DNA of 64,000 nt from Planktothrix sp. FACHB-1365 (GCF_014697575.1 NZ_JACJSC010000005.1:1-64000), one strand, 5' to 3'; shown: positions 24,737 through 34,482, counted from the first letter of the stretch. Notes: generated by a model not told the origin, from the letters alone. Numbers and translations: made by a program.

Positions 24737-24749
24737 AGAGGATTTTATT

Positions 24750-25433
24750 ATGTGTGGACGTTTTAGTTTAACTTGTTCAGGAACAGCGATCGCTCAAACC
24801 TTTAATGTATCATCTGTTCCTGATTTTATCCCTCAATATAACATTGCTCCGGCTCAAAAAATTGCTACAATTAGATATAATTTAGAACAGCAAGAACAAC
24901 AGTTTCAATTCATGCACTGGGGGTTAATTCCTCATTGGGCAAAAGATGAAAAAATTGGATACAAACTGATCAATGCTAGGGTAGAAACCGTTACGGAAAA
25001 ACCGACATTTCGGCAAGCCATTCACTCCCAGAGATGTTTAATTTTAGCGGATGGGTTCTATGAATGGCAACATCAAGGTAAAACCAAACAACCTTATTAT
25101 TTTCAGTTAGAGAATCATCAACCCTTTGGATTTGCAGGATTATGGGAACGTTGGAACAATCCCAACAAAGAAGAAATTGTTTCTTGTACAATTTTAACCC
25201 AAGCTGCTAATGAAACGGTTCGTCCCGTTCATGAACGAATGCCGATTATTTTATCTCCTACTGTTTATTCTCAATGGCTTGATCCTACTCTCAAAGATTC
25301 TGAAACTATTTTATCCTTAGTTCAACACAATCCTAGCTTAAAGGTTTATCCGGTGAGTTCTAAAGTTAATCGTGCAACCTATAATCAACCGGATTGTATT
25401 TTACCCCTTGATGAAGCCGTTGAAATATTATAA
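24750..25433 (+). CDS. SRAP domain protein (HMCES/YedK family)
   Basis: A 227-residue protein that is a complete SRAP domain. It starts MCGRFSLT with the catalytic Cys2, which becomes the N-terminus after Met removal and links covalently to abasic sites in single-stranded DNA. Also conserved are NARVETV, GFYEWQ (active-site Glu) and PVHERMPIIL (active-site His). It protects abasic sites at replication forks. The neighbours do not point to a special role. Confidence 0.95.
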   Translation: MCGRFSLTCSGTAIAQTFNVSSVPDFIPQYNIAPAQKIATIRYNLEQQEQQFQFMHWGLIPHWAKDEKIGYKLINARVETVTEKPTFRQAIHSQRCLILADGFYEWQHQGKTKQPYYFQLENHQPFGFAGLWERWNNPNKEEIVSCTILTQAANETVRPVHERMPIILSPTVYSQWLDPTLKDSETILSLVQHNPSLKVYPVSSKVNRATYNQPDCILPLDEAVEIL

Positions 25434-25467
25434 TATTTCTGATTTTTCTATCCCCGATTATCTGAAT

Positions 25468-26322
25468 TTAATTAGACGTGGATTCCTCCTCATCGGCCGT
25501 CCGTTGGGCGGTACTTTCCGGTCGCATTTGTACAAGGGGTTGATTGGGATTTTTGAGATCAAAATACATCATTTCACTTTTATCTAATTTTTGAGGAACA
25601 TTTCTCATCCGATCAATTACTCGTAACTGTTCAGGAAATTTAGAACTATAGGGGCCGATATGAACTGTACCAATTTCTGTTTCCAGAATTAAATTATTGG
25701 GATCTTCCCAATTGATTTGCTGAATTTTCACAGGACTGCGAATTAGAGCTTGATAAACGGGCAACCAGTAGGGATGATATTGGTTAATATTTCCAATTAC
25801 TTTCAAACTTGGTAATTGTTTCGATTTTTCTAATTCTGTATAGTTCTCCAACGGCATCCAATCCCCGGTCGCATCTAACCATCCAATTTGCTGATTATTT
25901 CTATTATCAGAAATGTTTGAGGTGGGATAAGCAACTGCAACAGGTTGTCGTTCTTGAATATTAATCATTAAACTCGGAGGAAATAACTGACGAGTCACAT
26001 TAGCTGAGGCAATTTGTCCCCGTGATTCTAGGCTTTCTGCTAAGGCTTGGGGTTGAATTTTCCACAGGGATTCGGGATAGGATAGGGGCAATAAAGAGCG
26101 AACCATTTGATCCGATAACAGTTGATTTCCTTCAACTTTGATTTGTTCGGGTTGGCGAATAAACCAGATGGGTTGATTAATCAGCCAAAATAAACCTCCG
26201 GTCAAACTACTGACCGCCATAACTTGCCAAAGCACTTGAACTAATTTAATCCGCCGTTGACGTCGTAACTGCTGACGCCGACGTCCTAATTCATTCGTTG
26301 AAACAGATCCCAGATTGGTCAT
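25468..26322 (-). CDS. ftsQ: cell division protein FtsQ/DivIB
   Basis: A 284-residue protein with a basic cytoplasmic N-terminus (RRRQQLRRQRR), one membrane helix (about 33-50) and an extracytoplasmic POTRA domain (IKVEGNQLLSDQMVRSLLPL) followed by the FtsQ beta domain (PPSLMINIQERQPVAVAY, GWLDATGDWMPL). It belongs to the division complex, linking FtsZ-ring components to septal cell-wall synthesis. In many cyanobacteria ftsQ precedes ftsZ. Here the downstream neighbour is the convergent SRAP gene and ftsZ is not in the window. Confidence 0.92.
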   Translation of the reverse strand: MTNLGSVSTNELGRRRQQLRRQRRIKLVQVLWQVMAVSSLTGGLFWLINQPIWFIRQPEQIKVEGNQLLSDQMVRSLLPLSYPESLWKIQPQALAESLESRGQIASANVTRQLFPPSLMINIQERQPVAVAYPTSNISDNRNNQQIGWLDATGDWMPLENYTELEKSKQLPSLKVIGNINQYHPYWLPVYQALIRSPVKIQQINWEDPNNLILETEIGTVHIGPYSSKFPEQLRVIDRMRNVPQKLDKSEMMYFDLKNPNQPLVQMRPESTAQRTADEEESTSN

Positions 26323-26684
26323 TGCTTGTCACCCATTTGCCAGGATTTCCACCTCACCACTCGTTTTTGATTCCCCATCATTTCAAGGTTTCGCAGATAA
26401 TTTAACATATTCGCTCTGGCTCTGTCTGTGATCGGTTGGAGTTTAGCGATCGCTCTCTACCATTAGATTACAGGTCGATTTTCCGTATTAACTTGATTGT
26501 AATGTATTCTTAATCCTTATTTTATCTGTATTTTCACGCAGGAAATTATGATAAACCTTTCTGTATGTAACTGTCCCCTGTCCCCCCCGATGACTGATCC
26601 CCCTCATCCTAAAACTGGCTTGCTGTCGGTAAACTAAGAGTAAGAGTTAACCGTTAAATTGATACAGAGGTTAAGAGTCTAATT
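26323..26684. other. divergent intergenic region without a gene
   Basis: This 362-base gap between ftsQ and the ATPase gene contains a HIP1-like site near 26448 and a C-rich stretch (CTGTCCCCTGTCCCCCC, around 26572-26588) that resembles heptamer repeats. No reading frame with a recognisable product is seen. Promoters for both divergent genes must lie here. Confidence 0.5.
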
Positions 26685-28019
26685 GTGATTGAGCTTGATT
26701 TAAGTAGATTCTATAAAGCGTGTAATCCCAGTAAGACCATTGACATGGCAAACCCGGAAGATCGAAAATATTACATCGATTTTTCATCTGTCCGAGGTAG
26801 TGATATCATCCGAGAATTGAGCCGAACTATTACTTTACTCTCCCATGATGAACCCACCTGTCAATTGTTTAGTGGTCATATAGGATGTGGGAAATCAACA
26901 GAATTATTTCGTCTTAAAGATTTGTTAGAGCGTCAGGACTATCATGTCGTTTATTTTGAATCTTCTCAAAATCTCGATATGGCAGATGTGGATATTAGCG
27001 ATATTTTATTAATGATTGCTCGTCAGGTAAGTGAAAGTTTAGAAGCGGCTCAAATTCGTCTGAAACCGGGATATTTTGCTAACTTATTTACAGAAATTTC
27101 GGAGTTGATGCAAACGCCAATTCAACTATCTGGGGAGGCTGAATTATCCGTTGGAATTGCTAAAATTACGGCTAAAACTAAAGATTCTCCAAAATTACGG
27201 TCTCAGTTACGGCAATATTTAGAACCGCGCACCAGTAGTATTTTAGACGCGATTAATGATGAACTTTTAGGACGAGCTAATAGTGCGTTACAAGGGAAAG
27301 GAAAAAAAGGAATTGTCGTTATTGTAGATAATTTAGATCGGATTGATAGTTCTCCTAAACCTTGGGGAAGAACTCAACCGGAATATTTATTTGTAGATCG
27401 AGGTGAACAACTCAAACGTCTCAATTGTCATCTGGTTTTTACCATTCCCCTAACCTTAATGTTTTCTAATGATTATGATCGGCTTTCCAGTCGGTTTGGA
27501 GTCAAACCTAAAGTGTTACCGATGGTTCCAGTCCGTCTTCGGGATGGGATGCAAAATCCTAATGGCATGATAAAATTACAACAAATGGTTCTAGCACGAG
27601 CCTTTCCTGATCTGCCACCGGAAAATCGTTTATCTCAGATTTCTGTTTTATTTGATAGTCCTGAAACCCTAGATCGATTATGTTGGATTAGTGGGGGTCA
27701 TATTCGACGTTTATTGATGTTGATGTACAGTTGTTTACAACAAGAAGATCCCCCTTTTACCCGTTCTTGTTTAGAGCAAGTTATTCAAGAATATCGAGAT
27801 GATCTTTTAGGCGCAATTAACCATGAAGAATGGGAATTATTGTTAAGAGTGGTGAAAACTCAAAAAGTAACGGGAGAAGATGAATGTCAAACTTTACTGC
27901 GGAGTATGTTTGTTTTTGAGTATCGGGATCAAGACGGTCGCTGGTTTGGGATTAATCCTGCTTTAACTGAAAGTAGTCAATACAAATCCTTAGTAAATTC
28001 CCTCAGTAAAACGGCTTAA
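26685..28019 (+). CDS. P-loop ATPase of unknown function
   Basis: A 444-residue protein starting with GTG at 26685. The Walker A motif SGHIGCGKSTELFRL lies near residue 66, a Walker B-like stretch GIVVIVDNLDRID near residue 207, and a sensor-like FTIPLTLMF follows. The C-terminal half is helical (SGGHIRRLLMLMYSCLQ), suggesting a AAA+/STAND-like ATPase that may move or remodel a partner. No effector, membrane or DNA-binding domain is obvious, and both neighbouring gaps exceed 300 bases, so it seems to be a single-gene unit. Confidence 0.7.
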   Translation: MIELDLSRFYKACNPSKTIDMANPEDRKYYIDFSSVRGSDIIRELSRTITLLSHDEPTCQLFSGHIGCGKSTELFRLKDLLERQDYHVVYFESSQNLDMADVDISDILLMIARQVSESLEAAQIRLKPGYFANLFTEISELMQTPIQLSGEAELSVGIAKITAKTKDSPKLRSQLRQYLEPRTSSILDAINDELLGRANSALQGKGKKGIVVIVDNLDRIDSSPKPWGRTQPEYLFVDRGEQLKRLNCHLVFTIPLTLMFSNDYDRLSSRFGVKPKVLPMVPVRLRDGMQNPNGMIKLQQMVLARAFPDLPPENRLSQISVLFDSPETLDRLCWISGGHIRRLLMLMYSCLQQEDPPFTRSCLEQVIQEYRDDLLGAINHEEWELLLRVVKTQKVTGEDECQTLLRSMFVFEYRDQDGRWFGINPALTESSQYKSLVNSLSKTA

Positions 28020-28123
28020 AATATGACTCTGGAAGAGGTAAATCCTCCCTACTGTTGTCTTGTTTGCTAACAAACAGATGTAAAAAAACAGAATACTTAT
28101 TAAGCTGAAAACCTGTGATTAAA

Positions 28124-28230
28124 GCTCTGATTAGATCCCCCTAAATCCCCCTTAAAAAGGGGGACTTAGCTCTCCTGTTCCCCCCCTTTTTAAGGGGGGC
28201 TAGGGGGGATCATTGACTTGGGATCAGAGC
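28124..28230. mobile_element. palindromic MITE-like element
   Basis: GCTCTGAT (28124-28131) and ATCAGAGC (28223-28230) are perfect outer inverted repeats. Inside them are C-run/G-run palindromes (GATCCCCCTAAATCCCCC, AAGGGGGA, and CCCCCCTTTTTAAGGGGGG). The element is about 107 bp and non-coding. C-run/G-run repeats of this type are widespread in cyanobacterial genomes. Confidence 0.65.
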
Positions 28231-28320
28231 AAGGGAATTCTGGTTTGATCAGTTCTTATTAGCGTTAAGTTATACAATTCATTTAGACTTCTGATCACCC
28301 TTGAGATAGAGTTTAGAAAG

Positions 28321-28386
28321 ATGAAAATTAGCCTCAAACTTTGCTGTGGTTGTTTTCCTCCAGAAAAAGCCGATCCTGCTTTATGA
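28321..28386 (+). CDS. possible 21-residue Cys-rich small ORF
   Basis: ATG at 28321 opens a 21-codon frame reading MKISLKLCCGCFPPEKADPAL, ending 31 bases before the start of the HAMP kinase gene. The Cys-Cys-Gly-Cys run is unusual and an AGAAAG precedes the ATG. It could be a leader peptide or chance. Nothing independent supports translation. Confidence 0.25.
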   Translation: MKISLKLCCGCFPPEKADPAL

Positions 28387-28417
28387 TTAAATAAATTCCA
28401 GAAGTCAGATCTTAAAT

Positions 28418-29512
28418 ATGGCTAAAATCGGTTTGCGAGGACGTTTATTTTTATCCCATCTATTAGTGATGTTAATTGGAGTCACATCCTTAGTGATTAT
28501 TGGAAAAATATATTCTCCTCGGTTTTTTGTCAGTAATTTAGAACAACTTGAAGGCCCAGGATTTCGGTTACAATATATCCGCACTCGTCTAATAAAAGGC
28601 TTTGAAATCGCTTGGAACCGCAGCACCTTTTGGTCAGTTTTAGCGGGAACAACTGCCGCCGTAGGGCTGAGTTATTGGTTAACCCAACGCATTACTAAAC
28701 CTCTCACCCAAATGGAAGAAATTACTCAGAAATTTGCCTCTGGAGAATGGTCAGAACGAATGTCTTTCAGCGATATTCCTGAGTTAAATCAATTGGCTCT
28801 GAGTTTTAATCAAATGGCTACCAGTTTACAAAATGTTGAGAAAGAACGAAGAGAATTGATTAGTGATTTAACCCATGAATTAAGAACTCCGTTAACCGTT
28901 GTTAGGGGATATTTGGAAGAAATAGCTGATGGTCATATTGAACCTTCTCCCTTAATTTATCAACAATTAGCGAAAGAAACCAAACGCTTAGAACGATTGG
29001 TTAATGATTTACAAGAGCTTTCAAAAGTTGAATCCGGCTATTTACCCATTCATCAAAAACCCGTTAATTTATATCCTTTATTAACATCTTTAGTCCAACG
29101 TTTTTCAGATCAACTCTTAGAAGAAGGGCCGACTCTTCAGTTAGATTCTAAACCTGATTCGCCGCTAGTATTAGCAGATGTAGACCGAACTGAACAAATT
29201 TTAGTTAATTTATTAGGCAATGCAATTCGTTATACGGAAACGGGAACTATTCTGGTTAAAACAGGTAATGATTTAAACTTTTTCTGGGTTGCTGTTATGG
29301 ACACCGGAATTGGTATTTCTCCAGAAGATTTACCCCATGTTTTTGAACGGTTTTGGCGGGCTGATCGTTCTCGTTCTCGGCATTCAGGAGGAACGGGAAT
29401 TGGGTTAGCAATTACTCGCCGTTTGGTGGAATTACAAGGGGGAAAAATTTTCGTTTCCAGTCGTTTAGGGGAAGGCAGTACCTTTCAATTTTGCCTTCCC
29501 TTAGCTAAATAA
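28418..29512 (+). CDS. HAMP-domain sensor histidine kinase
   Basis: A 364-residue protein. An N-terminal membrane helix (LLVMLIGVTSLVIIGKIY) is followed by a short extracytoplasmic loop of about 45 residues, a second helix (WSVLAGTTAAVGLSYWL) and a HAMP domain (ITKPLTQMEEITQKFASGEW). The phosphoacceptor box DLTHELRTPLTVV has His153, and the ATPase boxes NLLGNAIRYTETG, DTGIGISPEDLPHVFERFWR and GGTGIGLAI are present. The layout resembles BaeS/NblS-type kinases. No response regulator is adjacent, so it is an orphan kinase, common in cyanobacteria. It converges on the cyclase gene. Confidence 0.92.
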   Translation: MAKIGLRGRLFLSHLLVMLIGVTSLVIIGKIYSPRFFVSNLEQLEGPGFRLQYIRTRLIKGFEIAWNRSTFWSVLAGTTAAVGLSYWLTQRITKPLTQMEEITQKFASGEWSERMSFSDIPELNQLALSFNQMATSLQNVEKERRELISDLTHELRTPLTVVRGYLEEIADGHIEPSPLIYQQLAKETKRLERLVNDLQELSKVESGYLPIHQKPVNLYPLLTSLVQRFSDQLLEEGPTLQLDSKPDSPLVLADVDRTEQILVNLLGNAIRYTETGTILVKTGNDLNFFWVAVMDTGIGISPEDLPHVFERFWRADRSRSRHSGGTGIGLAITRRLVELQGGKIFVSSRLGEGSTFQFCLPLAK

Positions 29513-29531
29513 TTTGTTGATAAAGCGGGGT

Positions 29532-30935
29532 TTATTTTTTCCCCATTAACCAATAGGTTCGCATTTCGCCTTTCCCTTTAATTAAAATTATCCCCCGTTC
29601 TTCAAATAAATAGTTGTCTTGAAGTTTTTGATAGGTGGTTTGACTAACTTGAATTTGTCCTGATAAACCATGAGATTCCATGCGGGAGGCAATATTAACG
29701 GCATCTCCCCATAAATCATAACTGAATTTTTTTAATCCAATCACTCCAGCAACAACGGGCCCTGTATTAATCCCAATTCTAAGGTTTAATAATTGATTAT
29801 CTTGTTGGCGAAATTGTTGAATAACAGATTGCATTTCTAATGCCATTTCTGCGATCGCTTCTGCATGATCAAATCGAGGTGTGGGGATACCACCTACGAC
29901 CATATAAGCGTCTCCAATGGTTTTAATTTTTTCTAACTGATATTTATCTGCCAAACGATCAAATTCAGAAAAAATTTCGTTCAAAAACGTTACAATTTGT
30001 GTAGGAGAATGACGAGAAGCCATTCCTGTAAAATCCGTTAGATCGGCAAATAAAATCGTCGTTTCTTCAAATCGATCAGCGATACAACCTTGATCTTTTT
30101 TGAGCTTTTCAGCAATGGCAAAGGGTAAAATATTCAGTAATAATTGCTCGGATTTATCTTTTTCTAACCGCAAAGCTACTTCTGCTCGATTCCGTTCTAA
30201 GGTGGCTTGATAAATTTGATCAAACATAGTTTTAAAAGCGTCAATCACATCACCAAGTTCATCCTTTATTTGAATAGATTGGGAATAAAATTTCGGTGCA
30301 GGCTGATTATTAATGATAGCTTTTCCCGCTTCCATTAAATCTAATCGTAGTTTCAAAATCGGGATAATAACAGTTTTTCCTACAACAAATAAAGTCGTTG
30401 AGGTGACAAAAATAGAAATAATTAAAACTAACCCAGCAATTCTTAAAATATAAGCGTAAATATCAGCAGGGATGCTGGAAGCATCATGACGAATAATTAC
30501 AAGATATTTATTTTTGATCAGAAGTGTATTACAAGCAACATCATAGCGATCGCCATGTTTTTGACGCAAATATAATGATTCACCTTTCATCGCCTGGGCA
30601 AAGGTTAGAAGGGGAGGTTCACCAAATTCACCGATTAATTCTCCGGTATTTCGATAAACAGCACCGCCTAAAATTTCAGGATTCAAATAATGTAAATGAC
30701 TTAACTGTTGTAGAAGTTCAGCATCAGATTGATAAGGATAGGTTTCAATCATCCAGGCAATTTTACCCGCCGACATTGTAGGTAAGCGTTTCAACAATTC
30801 CTGCTGACGTTGATACACTGAAGGAATTAGAATTAAAACCTCGACAAACACCAAACTCAAAAATACCCAAAGTGTGATGGTTCGAGAAAGTCGAGCATTT
30901 AGAAGTTTAAAAAATAATTTAAGTTGCTCAGACAT
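29532..30935 (-). CDS. membrane adenylate cyclase, class III
   Basis: A 467-residue protein. Two membrane helices (about 17-38 and 163-186) enclose an extracytoplasmic sensor of about 120 residues, followed by a HAMP-like linker and a class III cyclase domain. Metal-binding Asp residues lie in ILFADLTDFTG and KTIGDAYMVVGG. The base-specifying pair is Lys in EKIKTIGD and Asp in YDLWGDAVNIASRM, which indicates ATP rather than GTP as substrate. It probably makes cAMP in response to an extracytoplasmic signal. It converges on the HAMP kinase gene. Confidence 0.92.
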   Translation of the reverse strand: MSEQLKLFFKLLNARLSRTITLWVFLSLVFVEVLILIPSVYQRQQELLKRLPTMSAGKIAWMIETYPYQSDAELLQQLSHLHYLNPEILGGAVYRNTGELIGEFGEPPLLTFAQAMKGESLYLRQKHGDRYDVACNTLLIKNKYLVIIRHDASSIPADIYAYILRIAGLVLIISIFVTSTTLFVVGKTVIIPILKLRLDLMEAGKAIINNQPAPKFYSQSIQIKDELGDVIDAFKTMFDQIYQATLERNRAEVALRLEKDKSEQLLLNILPFAIAEKLKKDQGCIADRFEETTILFADLTDFTGMASRHSPTQIVTFLNEIFSEFDRLADKYQLEKIKTIGDAYMVVGGIPTPRFDHAEAIAEMALEMQSVIQQFRQQDNQLLNLRIGINTGPVVAGVIGLKKFSYDLWGDAVNIASRMESHGLSGQIQVSQTTYQKLQDNYLFEERGIILIKGKGEMRTYWLMGKK

Positions 30936-31321
30936 AAATTGATTCCTCCTTTAAATATCTGTTTTAGATCAACAGGCAAATTGATAAATTTCCGGCTAAT
31001 TCATTATTTTGTCGGCTCTCTTTTAAACGAATTATTAACCATAATTTTAGTTGGCTTTATTGCCAATTTAAGGTACAATTAATCTATCACTGCAAAAATG
31101 CCTAATTTGTACCCTCTGGAGTTAAATATTACTATCCCAAAAACTCACATTCCCCAAGAATGATCCAATGTTAAGACAGATTTAGTTAAAATCAGGATAA
31201 TTTAACTTGAAATTATTTGTCAGCTATCGGGTTGTTAACTGTTGAGAGTTGACCGTTAACACACAACAGACACCCGACAACAGACACCCGACAACAAAAT
31301 CAATATAACTAAGGTTAATCA
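30936..31321. other. intergenic region with a 14-bp tandem repeat
   Basis: This 386-base divergent gap holds an AT-rich promoter-like part and a repeat near its right end. The repeat is ACAACAGACACCCG at 31263-31276 and 31277-31290, followed by ACAAC. A nearby GTTAAC-containing inverted pair (31233 and 31255) adds to the repeat cluster. No gene is seen. Confidence 0.55.
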
Positions 31322-32599
31322 ATGACAATGGAGCCAAATTCATCCTCTTCTCATTCCCAAGGGGTTCAGGAGAACCCTGAAAGCCTTAATGGTGGGGTGC
31401 TTCAACCACACGATCCCCCCCCAACGGAGGAAATACAACTGAATTCTGGGGAATCTTGGGAGATCGAAACCCGAAACTCAGTTTTAGAGGATCATCCAAG
31501 TCATTTCTCAGGTTCAGTCCTGGTGTTATCAGCAATGGCGTTGATGATTTTAGGGCTAGGAATTGATAATATTACTTTGGGATATGTCAGCGCCATAGCA
31601 ACATTGGCGATTTCCCTACGCTTACTCTGGTCAGGTTGGGGTAAAGTTTGGACAACTTTAATTCCAGCAAGCTGGCGGAGTTTAATTATTGCTTGTTTTG
31701 GAATTTTAGGCTCTTTAATTGGGTTAGTTATTTTTAGTAATGCTAACACTGAAAATGAAGTTAGTAATATTACAATTAATTGGGATGCGATTGGTGCTTT
31801 AGGAGATTTAGGAGGAGCATTAGGACAAATTTTAATTGCGATTCTGGCTGTTTATGTAGCTTGGCGACAGTATATTATTTCCAGAGATTTAACGATTCAA
31901 CAAAACCGAATTACACAACAACAAACGATTGATGCTTATTTTCAAGGGGTGTCAGATTTAGCATTAGGAGAACAAGGATTATTAGAAGATTGGCCCCAAG
32001 AACGAGTAATTGCAGAAGGACGAACCTCTGCTATTATTAAAAGTGTAGATGCAGAAGGAAAAGCTAAAATTCTGCGGTTTTTATCCCAAGCCAAATTAAT
32101 TACTCCGTTACAACGCGATCGCCATCTCGGACGTCCGATGTTAGATGGAAATGGCAATTATGCAGAAGATCGAGATTATGGGGTGCGAGTGATTGATTTA
32201 GGGGCGATGTTAGCGGGTGCAGATTTATCCCAAACCGACCTCCGACGCACGGATCTCAGTGATGCGAATTTAGTCAAAGCTAATTTAACGGGATGTGATT
32301 TAGTTCGCACTAATTTAGCGAGATCTATTCTCTATGAAGCCAATTTATCTTATACAAATTTGCGTGCTGTCAGATTTTTTTATGGTTCTCCAGAAACAGC
32401 TTCTCCTCGCAGTAAGACATTAATTCCTAATTTTACTACGGGAGAACATACAGGGGCTGTGGTTGAAAATGCCGATTTTACTGGAGTCGAGAATTTATCA
32501 GAAGAAAGTCGCTATTATTGTTGTGCCTGGTGTGGTTCTAAATCTCGAAAAACCATCCCCGGAGGTTGCGAAGGAATTCCCAATAAATTAGACCGATAA
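31322..32599 (+). CDS. membrane protein with C-terminal pentapeptide repeats and Cys-rich tail
   Basis: A 425-residue protein. The N-terminal 60 residues are acidic and polar. Three hydrophobic segments follow (SVLVLSAMALMILGLGI, ASWRSLIIACFGILGSLIGLVIF, LGQILIAILAVYVAW), then a linker of about 90 residues. Pentapeptide repeats occupy about 295-350 (ADLSQTDLRRTDLSDANLVKANL), forming a right-handed beta helix. The end is unusually rich in Cys and aromatic residues (YYCCAWCGSKSRKTIPGGC), suggesting a metal site or disulfides. It is likely a membrane-anchored scaffold of unknown function. Confidence 0.82.
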   Translation: MTMEPNSSSSHSQGVQENPESLNGGVLQPHDPPPTEEIQLNSGESWEIETRNSVLEDHPSHFSGSVLVLSAMALMILGLGIDNITLGYVSAIATLAISLRLLWSGWGKVWTTLIPASWRSLIIACFGILGSLIGLVIFSNANTENEVSNITINWDAIGALGDLGGALGQILIAILAVYVAWRQYIISRDLTIQQNRITQQQTIDAYFQGVSDLALGEQGLLEDWPQERVIAEGRTSAIIKSVDAEGKAKILRFLSQAKLITPLQRDRHLGRPMLDGNGNYAEDRDYGVRVIDLGAMLAGADLSQTDLRRTDLSDANLVKANLTGCDLVRTNLARSILYEANLSYTNLRAVRFFYGSPETASPRSKTLIPNFTTGEHTGAVVENADFTGVENLSEESRYYCCAWCGSKSRKTIPGGCEGIPNKLDR

Positions 32600-32646
32600 A
32601 GGGGTTTCGGGTTTAAGGTGTTAAAGATCATCATTGGGATAGCGAT

Positions 32647-34482
32647 TTACTTTTTATTGATTTTTTCTAAAAACACTTCAACAATTTCACTAGACATTAA
32701 AGCAAAGGTTAATAACAGTTCAATGAATAGGAATAAAGGAAGTAAAATAACTTGAATTAGCCAAAGTAAAATTTTCTGAGCTTGTTTCATTTGAGTTTGA
32801 GCAACCATCATTCGCAGCGCCCGAACTAAAATTCGGGTTAAGCGGATTCTATAACTCATTTTTAAGTCTTTAACTTTAGGGTTATCAAACTGAATCTGAC
32901 CCGAATCAAAAATTTTGTTTAAGGTTGAAATTGAACTGTTAGTATCAATTTCTGAAAAGTTTAAATGTAGCCAAGTCAAACCACAAAGCCTTCCTAAAAT
33001 AAAATCTTGTTGTCGATATTTTTTATCAAAAAATCCCCCGAAAGCATTAAGAAAATCTGATGCTAATAGTTCATCAACGTCCGTTGGTTTTTCGACCATA
33101 GGCGTTTTAAACAAGTAGCGGAATTTTTGATAAAGATGTTCTAATTCATTTCGGGTTTCTAAATTTTCAATCCCGGAAATTTGATTCAGAATTAAAGGTG
33201 TAATCGGAGATAACTGGATATGATGATAGGGAATCGCTTTTTCTAAGTCAGCTTTAATCTGAGAAATTGTCTCCCCAGATGAAGTTTCTGACAAAGTTTC
33301 TAAATGGGATAATATTTTGTCTTTATAATCTACTTGTTCATTAATTTGAACAATCTGTTTTAACTGCATCGCATCCTGTTGAATAGACGGAATTTTTAAT
33401 CCACCAAACAACAAATCAAATAGATTAAAATTGTTCTTTTTCAAGCTAGGTTTACTATCTAAACTTTCTAAAGAATAGGGAGAAACATAAACATAAAGTC
33501 GCTGCTCTCGTTCGGTTTTGACTCTGCGGTTAAATTCATGGCTAAATTTGATAAATTCTCGACCTTCATCTTGAATTAAATATTCAGAATTAGGTAAAGA
33601 ACTTAATTGAATACGAGCTTCTAAATCAATGGCTTTTAAAATCGGTAAATTATCTAAAATTCCACCATCACTATACCAAAAATTAAGTTGTTCTCCATTC
33701 CCCTCTGGATAAAACATTGGTAAAGCTGAATCTAGTTTTTTATCACCGGAATCAGAGCAAATTTTAAAGTAAGCTGGACTGAGATTTTTTAAGTTATAAC
33801 TTTTAATACTAGACGCATCTTGAACCGGAGGAAAAGCTAAGGGAAACGCCCCGGAAATCAAGCTGGTATCAATCACTTTTTCCCAGATTCTTTGTAGGCG
33901 TTCCCCGCTACGATTTAATTCAGAATGAAACAAAAAACGACGATTTTCTGCATGGTTAATCGCAGGAATACCCGAATAATTTCGACATTGGTTTTCATAA
34001 GTGACTAATAACCCTTGTAAATTCGTAACGGTCATGACTAAGGCTAAGGGTTGATGAACTTTGAGTTGTTCCGTATTTTCACTAATTAAACTAGCAATAT
34101 TTTTAATCCCTTTTTGAGATAATAAACTGTTATTTTGACTGTTTAATAAATCCTTGAGTGCTTGACGATAATCTTCAATCGCAAAAACCGTATCAATATC
34201 TTTCATATCAGCCCGTTCTACCCAAGCTTTTTCTAAAAGGTTTTGGGATTCATAGTCACTATCAGGAATCTCTCGATTTAATAAATAATAAGCCGTAATT
34301 GCTCCCGTCATCGCTCCTGCAGACGCACCTGTAATCAAATCAATTAACAATGGAGAATTTTCTTTTCTTGCTTGTCTTACTAATTCAAAACACACCCCAG
34401 CCATATAAGCTCCGAGTGCAATTCCTCCCGATAAATTTAGGGAAATGGGACGAGGGTTAGCAGAAGAATTCGTTAATACCAT
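32647..34482 (-). CDS. patatin-like phospholipase
   Basis: A 611-residue protein with a patatin hydrolase domain. The oxyanion stretch is SLNLSGGIALGAYMAGV (10-30), the nucleophile elbow LITGASAGAMTG has Ser54, and the catalytic Asp is in YSDGGILDNLPI. The large size and a middle region ending near residue 500 resemble the DUF3376-type bacterial patatins. A hydrophobic C-terminal segment (LLWLIQVILLPLFLFIELLL) suggests membrane anchoring. It probably hydrolyses acyl esters of membrane lipids. It lies just downstream of the sensor kinase locus on the same strand. Confidence 0.9.
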   Translation of the reverse strand: MVLTNSSANPRPISLNLSGGIALGAYMAGVCFELVRQARKENSPLLIDLITGASAGAMTGAITAYYLLNREIPDSDYESQNLLEKAWVERADMKDIDTVFAIEDYRQALKDLLNSQNNSLLSQKGIKNIASLISENTEQLKVHQPLALVMTVTNLQGLLVTYENQCRNYSGIPAINHAENRRFLFHSELNRSGERLQRIWEKVIDTSLISGAFPLAFPPVQDASSIKSYNLKNLSPAYFKICSDSGDKKLDSALPMFYPEGNGEQLNFWYSDGGILDNLPILKAIDLEARIQLSSLPNSEYLIQDEGREFIKFSHEFNRRVKTEREQRLYVYVSPYSLESLDSKPSLKKNNFNLFDLLFGGLKIPSIQQDAMQLKQIVQINEQVDYKDKILSHLETLSETSSGETISQIKADLEKAIPYHHIQLSPITPLILNQISGIENLETRNELEHLYQKFRYLFKTPMVEKPTDVDELLASDFLNAFGGFFDKKYRQQDFILGRLCGLTWLHLNFSEIDTNSSISTLNKIFDSGQIQFDNPKVKDLKMSYRIRLTRILVRALRMMVAQTQMKQAQKILLWLIQVILLPLFLFIELLLTFALMSSEIVEVFLEKINKK

